Shown here: piece by piece, positions 50,035 to 58,621 of the stretch | How positions within the stretch are numbered: position 1 is the first letter of the stretch | How the letters are laid out: every line of letters starts with the position of its first letter | Origin: Oscillospiraceae bacterium | GTDB taxonomy: Bacteria > Bacillota > Clostridia > Oscillospirales > Oscillospiraceae | Assembly (NCBI GenBank): GCA_017461585.1 | Contig: JAFTYM010000031.1 | Coordinates: 40,601 to 104,600, forward strand | DNA length: 64,000 bases | Direction of reading: 5' to 3' | The notes under the pieces: generated by a model | What the model was told of the DNA's origin: nothing | The model's input: the letters and a program-made list of their open reading frames with translations, nothing else | The model's database searches: none | Made by a program: the position numbers and the translations under genes

Positions 50035-51062
50035 AGCTCTACCCCCTGACCGCTTACTACACGGCCCAGAACATAAGCATCTTCGCCGGCAGCTTTAAGT
50101 GTTTCAAGAGCTGTGTCAACGGACTGCTCATCCACGATAACAGCCATACCGACGCCCATGTTGTAGGTGTTGTACATATCTCTTTCGGGGATATTTCCGG
50201 TCTTCATGAGAAGGTCGAAGATGGGGAGAACGCGGACATCCTTCTTCTCAATTTTTACGCCGCAGTTATCGGGAAGAACACGGGGCAGGTTCTCGTAAAA
50301 ACCGCCGCCTGTGATGTGGGAAACAGCCTTTACGTTTACCTTTTCAAGAAGCTGGAGAATGGACTTGACGTAAATTTTCGTGGGTGTGAGAAGTGTCTCG
50401 CCAAGGGTTCCGCCAAGCTCGTTTACATAGACGTTAAGGTCTGCGTTTTCAACGTCGAATACCTTTCGCACAAGGGAGAAGCCGTTGGAGTGTACACCGG
50501 AGGAAGCCAGAGCAATGAGAACGTCGCCGGGCTTTACGTTTGCCTTATTTAAAACCTTGCTTCTGTCAACAACACCGACGGAGAAGCCTGCAAGGTCGTA
50601 GTCCAGCTCAGGCATCATACCGGGGTGTTCTGCTGTCTCGCCGCCGACGAGAGCGCAGTCGGACTGAACGCAGCCCTCAGCAACACCTGATACGATCTCG
50701 GCGATTCTCTCGGGGATGTTCTTGCCGCAGGCGATGTAGTCCAAGAAGAAGAGGGGCTTTGCGCCGCAGCAGATAATATCGTTTACACACATGGCAACGC
50801 AGTCGATACCGATGGTGTCGTGCTTATCCATTAAAAGTGCGATTTTCAGCTTTGTACCAACACCGTCTGTACCGGAGACGAGGATGGGATTTGTGATACC
50901 GTTTAAGTCAAGGGCGAAAAGTCCGCCAAAGCCGCCGATATCTGTAACAGAGCCTGCTGTCATTGTACGGGCAACGTGTGCCTTCATGAGTTCAACGGCC
51001 TTGTAGCCGGCGGTGATGTCTACACCGGCATCGGCGTAGCTTTGTGAACGGGATTCATTCAT
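50028..51062 (-). CDS. purM: Phosphoribosylformylglycinamidine cyclo-ligase
   Basis: A 344-residue AIR synthetase. DIGGFGG, SGTDGVGTKLKIA, GGETAEHPGM and HITGGGFYENLPRVLP are typical blocks. It converts FGAM to AIR. ATG 51062 is preceded by GAAAGGAT; it lies 17 bp after purE. Confidence 0.97.
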   Translation of the reverse strand: MNESRSQSYADAGVDITAGYKAVELMKAHVARTMTAGSVTDIGGFGGLFALDLNGITNPILVSGTDGVGTKLKIALLMDKHDTIGIDCVAMCVNDIICCGAKPLFFLDYIACGKNIPERIAEIVSGVAEGCVQSDCALVGGETAEHPGMMPELDYDLAGFSVGVVDRSKVLNKANVKPGDVLIALASSGVHSNGFSLVRKVFDVENADLNVYVNELGGTLGETLLTPTKIYVKSILQLLEKVNVKAVSHITGGGFYENLPRVLPDNCGVKIEKKDVRVLPIFDLLMKTGNIPERDMYNTYNMGVGMAVIVDEQSVDTALETLKAAGEDAYVLGRVVSGQGVELC

Positions 51063-51079
51063 TTGCTAAACATCCTTTC

Positions 51080-51577
51080 TTATTCAGCGGCAAGTCTCTC
51101 ACCCAGAGCCTTGTCCTTTGCCAATACTTTTTCTGCGTTTTTAACTCTTGCGTCATCAAGCTTTGCAGCCAGCCCGTCGTCACTTACTGCGATGATCTGC
51201 ATTGCGAGCCATGCAGCGTTGGCTGCGCCGTCAGCTGCAACGGTTGCAACGGGGATGCCTGAGGGCATCTGAACTGTAGACAAAAGTGCGTCCAGACCGC
51301 CGAATGCCTTGGAGCTGATGGGGATTCCGATGACGGGGATGGTGGTGGAGGCGGCGAGTGCACCGGCGAGGTGAGCTGCCATGCCTGCAGCGGCGATAAT
51401 AACACCGAAGCCGTTTGCCCGTGCATTCTCCGCGAAGGATTTAGCCTCGGCAGGAGTTCTGTGTGCAGAGTAAACGTGTGCTTCAAAGGGGACGTTGTAT
51501 TCACGAAGTACAGCGAAGGCTTTTTCAACTACGGGCAGGTCGCTGTCACTGCCCATGATGATACCGACTTTTTTCAT
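51080..51577 (-). CDS. purE: N5-CAIR mutase (class I)
   Basis: A 165-residue PurE. GSDSDLPVV, SAHRTP and AAAGMAAHLAGALA are characteristic of class I mutases, which need PurK to supply N5-CAIR; no purK is visible here. ATG 51577 with GGAG at 7 nt is preferred over an upstream in-frame ATG at 51637, which falls inside the ZTP riboswitch terminator. First gene of the purine operon. Confidence 0.95.
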   Translation of the reverse strand: MKKVGIIMGSDSDLPVVEKAFAVLREYNVPFEAHVYSAHRTPAEAKSFAENARANGFGVIIAAAGMAAHLAGALAASTTIPVIGIPISSKAFGGLDALLSTVQMPSGIPVATVAADGAANAAWLAMQIIAVSDDGLAAKLDDARVKNAEKVLAKDKALGERLAAE

Positions 51578-51625
51578 GTTGCTCTCCAATCTGTCCTTAT
51601 TTTTAGCTTGAATTTTTGCCGAAAC

Positions 51626-51663
51626 AAAAAAAGACACACCAATACAAAGCGGATTGGCATGCC
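51626..51663 (-). terminator. ZTP riboswitch expression-platform terminator
   Basis: On the minus strand GGCATGCCAAT pairs with ATTGGTGTGTC (several G-U pairs), followed by seven T. Its 5' arm includes the GGCA that ends the aptamer, so ligand binding and termination exclude each other. Confidence 0.75.
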
Positions 51664-51730
51664 CAGACGGTCGGCTTTTACGGTTTCTGTTCCCATGTGG
51701 TGATCCACTTCCGTCAGTAGCAGAAATCCG
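51659..51730 (-). ncRNA. ZTP (pfl) riboswitch
   Basis: On the minus strand TGACGGAAGTGGATCACCAC, then ATGGGAACAG, then a linker and GCCGACCGTCTGGGCA. GUGG/CCAC, ACGG/CCGU helices and the 3' CUGGGCA match the pfl motif, which senses ZTP/ZMP when folate one-carbon supply is low and turns on purine genes. It precedes purE, a common location. Confidence 0.8.
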
Positions 51731-51747
51731 ATAAATTTTACCACTTA

Positions 51748-51776
51748 ATTATAAAATAAAGTATACCCAATGTCAA
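51748..51776 (-). promoter_or_regulatory. Purine operon promoter
   Basis: On the minus strand TTGACA (51771-51776), 17 nt, TATAAT (51748-51753): a full consensus promoter. Confidence 0.9.
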
Positions 51777-51872
51777 TTAAGACGGAGGAATAAAGAAAGG
51801 CGAAAATTTTGGCGATTTATGATACAAATTGACGAAGAAAAATCAGGTGCAGACAAATTTGGGTCAAGTGAC

Positions 51873-51901
51873 TTGTTAAAATCTGTGAAAAATAATATAA
51901 T
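51873..51901 (+). promoter_or_regulatory. Promoter of MATE gene at 51932
   Basis: TTGTTA (51873-51878), 17 nt, TATAAT (51896-51901). Confidence 0.75.
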
Positions 51902-51931
51902 TAACAAAAAAGTAACTTGAGGCGATAATCA

Positions 51932-53296
51932 ATGAGCGGTAAAACCATGATAAACGACCTGACAGAAGGAAAGGTCAGCAAAAGACTTCTGAAGTTTGCT
52001 GTTCCCTTCATTCTGGCAAATCTGCTGCAGACCTGCTATAACCTTGTGGATATGATAGTGGTCGGCCGTTTCTGCGGACAGGCAGGACTTTCTGCCGTAT
52101 CCGTCGGCGGCGACCTTCTCAACATCTTCGTATTCTTAAGTGTGGGCATGTGCTCTGCGGGACAGATAATAATCTCCCAGTACGTTGGAAAGAAAGAATA
52201 TTCAAATCTTAACCGCGCCATCGGAACATTTACGACCTTGATGATGGGACTGGCGGTCGTGTGCACAATAATCGGACTTCTGTGTAAAAATCTGTTTCTG
52301 GATTGGATGAATGTTCCCCAGGAGGCATATAAGCAGGCTTATGAGTATACTGTGGTCAGCTACGCAGGACTTATCTTTGTCTTTGGCTATAACATCGTGT
52401 CCTCTGTTCTGCGAGGAATGGGAAACTCCAAAACGCCCCTTATCTTCGTAGGCATTGCAACGGTCGTAAACCTGATTCTGGACTACATACTTGTAAAATA
52501 CTTCAACGCAGGTGCCATGGGCGCTGCCGCCGCAACCGTATTCGGACAGGGCGTTGCCTTTGTAAGCGCGGTCTGTTATCTCTACAAACGCCGAGAAAGC
52601 TTCGGCTTTGACTTTAAGTTGACGAGCTTCATTCCCGATAAGAAGATACTTAAAATTCTTGTCCGTCTCGGTGTTCCCATGTCTCTGCAGACCTGTGCCA
52701 TAAACCTTACAGGTCTTGTTGTAAACTCCTTTATCAATGATTACGGACTTGTCGCCAGCGCAGTAACAGGCGTGGGCAACAAGATAAACAGCCTTGCGAC
52801 TATAGTTACAACAGGCGTACATACCGCAGGTGCATCCATGGTAGGTCAGAACTACGCTGCGGGCAAGCAGAAACGAGTAGTGAAGATCATGGGCACCGTC
52901 GCCCTTTACAGCTGTGCTTTCGCCCTTGTGCTGTCGGTGATCATGGTATTCTTCCCCGAACAGGTATTTGCAATTTTCGACAATTCGCCTGAGACTGTTG
53001 CGATGGCAGGCACATATACCGTGGTTGCCGTTATAAGCTTCTTCGGCTTTGCAACACGCGCTCCCTTCCTCTCCCTTATAAACGGACAGGGCTTTGCAGG
53101 ACTTAGTTTGTTTATGGGAATTGCGGACAGCGTAGTTGCGAGAATAGGTCTCTCCATACTTCTCGGAAAGGTTTTCGGCATGGGTGTTATGGGCTTCTGG
53201 CTGGGTAATGTCTTAGCCGGATATGTCTACACTCTCATAGGCAGCATATACTTCATATCGGGCAGCTGGAAAAAACGCCCGTTAGCGGTAAAATAA
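51932..53296 (+). CDS. MATE family efflux transporter, second copy
   Basis: A 454-residue, twelve-helix MATE exporter. FAVPFILANLLQTCYNLVDMIVVGRF at the N terminus and the second-half counterpart LGVPMSLQTCAINLTGLVVNSFI are typical. ATG 51932 has a weak GAGG. It is divergent from the purine operon and 34 bp upstream of the DUF169 gene, possibly co-transcribed. Confidence 0.92.
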   Translation: MSGKTMINDLTEGKVSKRLLKFAVPFILANLLQTCYNLVDMIVVGRFCGQAGLSAVSVGGDLLNIFVFLSVGMCSAGQIIISQYVGKKEYSNLNRAIGTFTTLMMGLAVVCTIIGLLCKNLFLDWMNVPQEAYKQAYEYTVVSYAGLIFVFGYNIVSSVLRGMGNSKTPLIFVGIATVVNLILDYILVKYFNAGAMGAAAATVFGQGVAFVSAVCYLYKRRESFGFDFKLTSFIPDKKILKILVRLGVPMSLQTCAINLTGLVVNSFINDYGLVASAVTGVGNKINSLATIVTTGVHTAGASMVGQNYAAGKQKRVVKIMGTVALYSCAFALVLSVIMVFFPEQVFAIFDNSPETVAMAGTYTVVAVISFFGFATRAPFLSLINGQGFAGLSLFMGIADSVVARIGLSILLGKVFGMGVMGFWLGNVLAGYVYTLIGSIYFISGSWKKRPLAVK

Positions 53297-53330
53297 ATTT
53301 TTAAAATGGAAATACAGGAGGAAAACAAAA

Positions 53331-54092
53331 ATGGCAGAACTTTACAATGACTACTCAGTATTTGAGAAGCTCGGATTGGCTGATGAGCCTATCGGCGTTA
53401 AATTCAGCTTTTTCCGTCCCGAAGGCGTTCCCGCTCTTGAAGAGGATGCTGCAATGAGTCTTTGCGAGATGCTGCGCCTTTCTCAGAAGGAAAAGAGAGC
53501 TTTCTACTTCTCCAAGGATCACAAGGAGACCTGTGTAGGTAAGATCCTGCTCGGTATGGAAGACATGGCTCCCTTCGCAGAAAGCGGCAACATCGGCAAA
53601 CGTCTCGGTGTTTTCAACGATGCAAGATGCAACCAGCACTTCTACCAGTTCGTTCCCAAGCTTGACCGCGGCATCACAAACTACGTTTCCTTTATGCCTG
53701 TAAGCCAGCTGACAGAAGAGCCTGACGTTCTGGTTGTAGCTGCAAAGGCACCTCAGGCTGAGATCGTAATGCGCGCTATGACATGGTCCACAGGTGAGCA
53801 CTATAAGTCTGAATGTACACCTGTTATGGGCTGTGCATGGCTGCTTTTAAAGCCCTATAAGACACAGGAAGTTAACTTCATCGTTCCCGCTCTGGTACAC
53901 GGTCCTCACGGCAGAGAGCTTTACGATTCCGACACACTTCTCATCGGTATTCCTTACCGCTGGATCCCTGCTATCATCAAGGGACTTTCTGAAATGCCCT
54001 TCCACCTTGAAGGTCACGAGAGCAAGGAGAAGTACTACGCAGAGTTCGAAGGCATCCTTGCAGACCTTGCCGAGAGAGCACAGAATCCGTAA
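53331..54092 (+). CDS. DUF169 family protein
   Basis: A 253-residue protein of the DUF169 family (LGLADEPIGVKF at the N terminus, MSLCEMLRLSQ, CVGKILLGM and a conserved-looking Cys-rich central region). These proteins are common in anaerobes and Archaea and are unassigned. ATG 53331 follows GGAGG. Codon use is strongly biased, suggesting good expression. Together with the following arylamine acetyltransferase it may belong to aromatic amine or redox metabolism, which is inference only. Confidence 0.88.
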   Translation: MAELYNDYSVFEKLGLADEPIGVKFSFFRPEGVPALEEDAAMSLCEMLRLSQKEKRAFYFSKDHKETCVGKILLGMEDMAPFAESGNIGKRLGVFNDARCNQHFYQFVPKLDRGITNYVSFMPVSQLTEEPDVLVVAAKAPQAEIVMRAMTWSTGEHYKSECTPVMGCAWLLLKPYKTQEVNFIVPALVHGPHGRELYDSDTLLIGIPYRWIPAIIKGLSEMPFHLEGHESKEKYYAEFEGILADLAERAQNP

Positions 54093-54112
54093 AACACAAA
54101 GGAGTTCTGACA

Positions 54113-54877
54113 TTGTATAAAGATATTTACGCGCCCCTTCCCGATGCGGCGCAGTATTTGAAGAGAATAGGCATCGACGAGATTTTAGAGCCTACAAGGG
54201 AAAATCTGGACAAGATCATCTATGCGCACATTACCCACGTTCCCTTTGAAAACCTTGATGAGTGTATGGACAAAGCATGTCCCAGTCTGAATATTCCCGA
54301 TCTTTTTGACAAGATCGTAGTGCGTAACCGCGGCGGCTACTGCTTTGAGCTCAACGCAGCCCTGTATGCACTTCTGCAGGCGTTGGGTTATGAGGCATAC
54401 CCCGTAGCGTGCCGTATCCTTTGGGGACACGGTCTGTTTATGCCCCTGTCACACCGCGCAACTATCGTTGTTATCGACGGTGTAAAGCATTTCTGCGACG
54501 TCGGCTTCGGCGGTCCTTCCGCACATTGCGCCGTACCCTATAACGAGACAGTAGACGGCGGCTTCTTCGTAAAGGTCGTCGGTCGGGATACACAGATCAT
54601 GCGCAAAACAGAAGATGGCGAAGAGCTTCTTATTACATACGTTGACAGCTTCTTTGAGCCTATCGACTTTATCCCCCTCAACTTCAACGTTGCCATGGCG
54701 CCCGGTTCATTTTTCCAGATGATGCCCATGCTTAACCTGACAACAGATACAGGAAGCAAGGCGATAAACGGAGATATTTACCGTGTACACCACAACGGTG
54801 AGGTCACAGAAACAAAGATCGAAAACGACGAAATGATGAGAAAAATCATGAAGGAAGAATTCGGTCTTGTGAAATAA
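54113..54877 (+). CDS. nat: Arylamine N-acetyltransferase
   Basis: A 254-residue NAT. The catalytic triad is C77 (RGGYCFELN), H114 (LSHRATIV) and D129 (CDVGFGGP). It transfers acetyl from acetyl-CoA to arylamines and hydrazines. Start is TTG 54113, with GGAGT at 54101; the protein would be too short from later starts. It follows DUF169 by 20 bp. Confidence 0.93.
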   Translation: MYKDIYAPLPDAAQYLKRIGIDEILEPTRENLDKIIYAHITHVPFENLDECMDKACPSLNIPDLFDKIVVRNRGGYCFELNAALYALLQALGYEAYPVACRILWGHGLFMPLSHRATIVVIDGVKHFCDVGFGGPSAHCAVPYNETVDGGFFVKVVGRDTQIMRKTEDGEELLITYVDSFFEPIDFIPLNFNVAMAPGSFFQMMPMLNLTTDTGSKAINGDIYRVHHNGEVTETKIENDEMMRKIMKEEFGLVK

Positions 54878-54885
54878 GAAAGCTT

Positions 54886-54918
54886 AAAGCTCCGATGCAA
54901 AATGCATCGGAGCTTTTT
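54886..54918 (+). terminator. Terminator after nat
   Basis: A 13-bp perfect stem AAAGCTCCGATGC / GCATCGGAGCTTT with T-run. Confidence 0.85.
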
Positions 54919-54993
54919 GTTATATGCAAATCACACAAAAATACACATCGTAATTTATGCACACATCCAAATGTGAAATTTTTCAAAAATCAA

Positions 54994-55019
54994 TGTCACC
55001 TTTTTGGGGGCTCGTGACA
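54994..55019. promoter_or_regulatory. Dyad before FtsX permease 1
   Basis: TGTCAC and GTGACA separated by 14 nt; the preceding AAATGTGAAA and the following ATA also recur before permease 2. Likely a shared operator or promoter region. Confidence 0.5.
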
Positions 55020-55080
55020 TATAGGGGCCAAAAGGGAAATTATGTCGTTTTTTATTCTGTAATTCAGGAGGGAAAATGCA

Positions 55081-58000
55081 ATGAAAACAAAGATTTCGCT
55101 TAAAGCCCTATACCGCAGCCCCGTAAAAACGGTGCTGACCTTTATTCTCCTTGCGGCGGTGAACTTTGCCCTGTTTTCGCAGGTGCTGGAGCATGCGGTG
55201 ACACAAAGAGAGCTGGACAAAGCGATATCAACATATTTCGGAGCAGGAAATGTAGAAAATACTGTTTTGCATCCGAATGCCCGCAGAGTTGACAGACCTA
55301 TATATATCTATACAGACCCGCGTGTCAGCACGGACTATCTCACTGATGAGAATGCAGAGCTTTACAGAAGCTACAAGTATGAGCCTGTTACAAAGGAACA
55401 AATAGCGGCGATAGAAAAACTGCCGTACGTTACGTATTCCGATACCCGATATATGACGGCAGGTGTTTCTGAGGAATACAGGAGACTTGATGACGGAGAT
55501 CTTTTCTACAACTACGTAAACACCTGTGTTGCAGAGGGTACTGTAACTGATGTACACCCAAACGGCAGATTGAAAGTTGATGATCTCAAGCTTGTTGCAG
55601 GACACGGAATAGAACCTTTTAAGACAAATGAATACATTTTCGTGTTCACAGGAACGTCAGTTCCTGAGGATTACGAGGATGGTTATGTGGCGGCTTACGG
55701 CGGTGCTCCGCGTGCGGTATCGTTTACCACGCCCAAAAGCATATATACTGACGAATATATCGAAAACTTTGAATTGGGTAAGCGGTATGCGTTTGTTCTC
55801 AGATACGAGACTTATTATGCCATACGTCCCGAGGTGTTTTCATATTACCTGACCGATCCGTTTATATATAACTGGTGTGATGCTGTGTGGGATATAACCG
55901 ATGCACCTGCAAATTATCTCTACACGGATGAGTTTGCACCGCTTAAACAGTATTGCGAGCTTATAAATACAGACCACTATACATTTGATGTGGTTTACAG
56001 CAGCAATACAAACAGTATCGGATACTTTGCAGACAGGACAATGGGACTCTCTGCAGGTCGGCATCTTACACCCGAAGATACAGAAAATAACGCACAGGTA
56101 TGTTTGATACACCACAACATCGCTGCTGAGTACGATCTGAAGCTTGGAGATACCATAACCATTGACCTTGGAAATGTTCTGTTTGAACAAAACAAAGCCA
56201 CAGGTGCCGTAGCGGTTGTTCCCGAAAGACTTTCGACAGAATATACAGAGGTTACATTGAAAATAGTAGGCACATTTAAGGATGCGCGAAAAGATGAAAT
56301 TCAACAGGGCGATTCCAATATGACCTACTCATATAACACGATTTTTGTTCCGAAATCACTGCTCCGTGTTGATGAAAGCCAGCTTGAAAATCATTCCTTT
56401 GCCCCCGGAGAATTCAGCTTTGTTGTGGGCAACGCGTGGGACATCCCCGCCTTTGCGGAAGAGGCGGCGCCGATGGTTGAGGACATGGGGTTGGAATTGG
56501 TTTTCAACGATGGCGGCTGGCCTGAAAAAATCCAGAGTTTTAAAGAAGCCTTGAGAATTTCTCTTATCAAGATTTATATTCTTACGGCCGCTGCTATGAT
56601 TTCTGTTGTTTATGTTTCTTACCTGTACATCGTGGCGAAGAGAAAGGATTTTGCAATTATGCGTGCACTTGGTACGTCCAAACGGCGTGCCTCGTATTCG
56701 CTGGTGCTTCCGCTGGGAGTGATCGCATCAATTGCCGTGGTGTTGGGATGTGTTTCAGCGCTTGTCTATACCCGTAAAACCATAAGCGGCAGTGAAACCC
56801 TTGCTCTTTTGGAGAGCAACACCATAAACACAAGCATTCCTGCCGAAGTTGTTATATTGTGTGTTTTGGGAGTATTTGTTCTTTGTGTCGCCGCTGCGGC
56901 AGTAATGCTGACTTTTATCGGCAGGATGCCGCCCCTTGCGCTTTTGCAGGGTAACGCAAGGCGAACTAAAATGAAAGAGATAATCAAAGATACCCTGCCT
57001 GAGCTTCCTGTTAGTTGGGTGTCTCTCCCAAAGCCTGAACACGACGGGAAAAAGCGTGTATTCGGTTTTTCGTGGCGCTATATTAGACGGCATATCATAA
57101 GAACTGCAAAAAAATCTGTCCTATGCATAGTTGTAATAGTGCTTCTTCTCAACGTTGCAGGTCAACTGTCTATTATGGGAGATATGTACTTTGATATGTA
57201 TAACAACACAAAGCTGTTTTCTCAGTTTGCAGGTGGTCTTAACCTGTACAGCATGGACAAGCTGTATAACAGCGGATATGTTGACTATGTCTACTATTGT
57301 AAAGAGCTGATACTTGACATTGACAAAACTGCTACCGTTACATATATTACATCTGACATTGCGTATACAGTTGATGATGAGATAGAGGTAACATATCTTG
57401 AAGGATACGATAACACGGTTATGTCATCTCTTGGAAACCACATAATAACGGGCAGCGAGCTGATGAAGGAGCGCGGCTATGAGCTTGGTGACACTGTGGA
57501 GCTTTCACGCCGCGGATATTTCGCATATTGCAGCTATGCCGTGCCCGAAATAGCTGAAATATATTTTAAAGTCGACTATCTGTTTACAGAAGAGGGAATG
57601 ACGGCGGCAATAGATGAACTGTACAGGGAGAGAACGTTCGAATTTACCATTGTCGGTAGTGTAACATCAGAATCACACGAGGCGGACTACTATATGTATA
57701 TGCCGGGCTCTCTTGACAAGTCGATAGATTTCGGCAGGTACGCTATTGTTCAGCCTGTTGAGGCATATCTGGCGGATAATGATTTGTCTGAGGAGTATCG
57801 CGAGTTTGGAACAGCACTTGCAAACGGTATTTTGCCGGAAGAAGTAGCTTTTCTTTTGGACGAGACAGCAAAAGCTAAGCATCTTAAAAACAATGTTGAG
57901 CTTATAGATACACTGCTGCCCATAATCTCGGTATCGGTCATGGTAATAGGGGTGTTTATCTGTAGCATTCTCATTACGCAGTCATCAAAAGAAATAGCAA

Positions 58001-58239
58001 TAATGAGAGTCCTTGGAACAACCAAAAAGAGAACGCGGGGCATTCTCGTGCTTGAGCAGATGATACTGTGTATAATTGGTGTTATAATTTCAGGAATTAT
58101 CCTCACACTCCGCGGTGCGCTCGCGCAAATGTTGTGGGTGCTCGGCGTATTTGTGATTGTAATCCTGTTGGCATCTATCGTTGCATCCATTGCTGCTTCC
58201 CGCAAAAATGTACTCGAACTGCTGCAGACAAAAGAATAA
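55081..58239 (+). CDS. FtsX-type ABC permease without ATPase, copy 1
   Basis: A 1052-residue membrane protein. One N-terminal helix (about 18-38) is followed by a large extracytoplasmic domain (to about 490), three helices with an FtsX domain (KRKDFAIMRALGTSKRRA), another single helix near 680, a second extracytoplasmic domain, and a C-terminal FtsX domain (SSKEIAIMRVLGTTKKRTRG). Such permeases normally work with an ATPase of the MacB/LolD kind; none is encoded nearby. It is a paralogue of the next gene with the same last 20 residues. Substrate is unknown; lipoproteins, peptides or antimicrobial efflux are possible. Confidence 0.88.
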   Translation: MKTKISLKALYRSPVKTVLTFILLAAVNFALFSQVLEHAVTQRELDKAISTYFGAGNVENTVLHPNARRVDRPIYIYTDPRVSTDYLTDENAELYRSYKYEPVTKEQIAAIEKLPYVTYSDTRYMTAGVSEEYRRLDDGDLFYNYVNTCVAEGTVTDVHPNGRLKVDDLKLVAGHGIEPFKTNEYIFVFTGTSVPEDYEDGYVAAYGGAPRAVSFTTPKSIYTDEYIENFELGKRYAFVLRYETYYAIRPEVFSYYLTDPFIYNWCDAVWDITDAPANYLYTDEFAPLKQYCELINTDHYTFDVVYSSNTNSIGYFADRTMGLSAGRHLTPEDTENNAQVCLIHHNIAAEYDLKLGDTITIDLGNVLFEQNKATGAVAVVPERLSTEYTEVTLKIVGTFKDARKDEIQQGDSNMTYSYNTIFVPKSLLRVDESQLENHSFAPGEFSFVVGNAWDIPAFAEEAAPMVEDMGLELVFNDGGWPEKIQSFKEALRISLIKIYILTAAAMISVVYVSYLYIVAKRKDFAIMRALGTSKRRASYSLVLPLGVIASIAVVLGCVSALVYTRKTISGSETLALLESNTINTSIPAEVVILCVLGVFVLCVAAAAVMLTFIGRMPPLALLQGNARRTKMKEIIKDTLPELPVSWVSLPKPEHDGKKRVFGFSWRYIRRHIIRTAKKSVLCIVVIVLLLNVAGQLSIMGDMYFDMYNNTKLFSQFAGGLNLYSMDKLYNSGYVDYVYYCKELILDIDKTATVTYITSDIAYTVDDEIEVTYLEGYDNTVMSSLGNHIITGSELMKERGYELGDTVELSRRGYFAYCSYAVPEIAEIYFKVDYLFTEEGMTAAIDELYRERTFEFTIVGSVTSESHEADYYMYMPGSLDKSIDFGRYAIVQPVEAYLADNDLSEEYREFGTALANGILPEEVAFLLDETAKAKHLKNNVELIDTLLPIISVSVMVIGVFICSILITQSSKEIAIMRVLGTTKKRTRGILVLEQMILCIIGVIISGIILTLRGALAQMLWVLGVFVIVILLASIVASIAASRKNVLELLQTKE

Positions 58240-58245
58240 CCCATA

Positions 58246-58275
58246 ACACCCCGACGAAACCGTCGGGGTGTTTTT
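58246..58275 (+). terminator. Terminator after FtsX permease 1
   Basis: An 11-bp perfect stem ACACCCCGACG / CGTCGGGGTGT with AAAC loop and T-run. Confidence 0.85.
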
Positions 58276-58290
58276 GCCTTTGCACCATCC

Positions 58291-58425
58291 TTGCCCCTCG
58301 TCTTGGGAGAGGTGGCATCGCGGAGCGATGACGGAGAGGATAACAGAGGACACCCGAGGACGGCGTCCCTGCGGCGATGATTTTTATGTTGGCATATCGT
58401 AGGGGAGGGCCTTCGTGCCCTCCCG
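58291..58425. repeat. Mosaic of intergenic hairpin repeats
   Basis: A GAGAGGTGGCATCGCGGAGC segment, GGACACCCGAGGACGGCGTC (58348-58367), and the GGGAGGGC hairpin at 58399-58425 that matches 13461-13487. The 58276-58559 gap shows no gene. Confidence 0.6.
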
Positions 58426-58559
58426 TTGTACAAATTCGCACAATGTCGCAGTGTGGTCGTAGGGAACTGATTTATCCGTTCCGTTTTATATGCACATCCA
58501 ACAAAATTGCACAATCAAATTTAGTTAAACATACAAATGTGAAAAATTTTGAAAATTTG

Positions 58560-58585
58560 TGTCACTTTTTGCTGTTCTCGCGACA
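58560..58585. promoter_or_regulatory. Dyad before FtsX permease 2
   Basis: TGTCAC and GCGACA with the same 14-nt spacing as at 54994-55019, preceded by AAATGTGAAA. The shared upstream sequence shows that duplication included the control region or that both are co-regulated. Confidence 0.5.
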
Positions 58586-58621
58586 TAAATAAGTATAGAC
58601 TATTTTTGCGGAGGGATATGT

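Noticed and set aside
58291-58425. Possible small gene between the FtsX permeases
   Set aside because: Short frames here are made of repeat modules shared with other intergenic sites.
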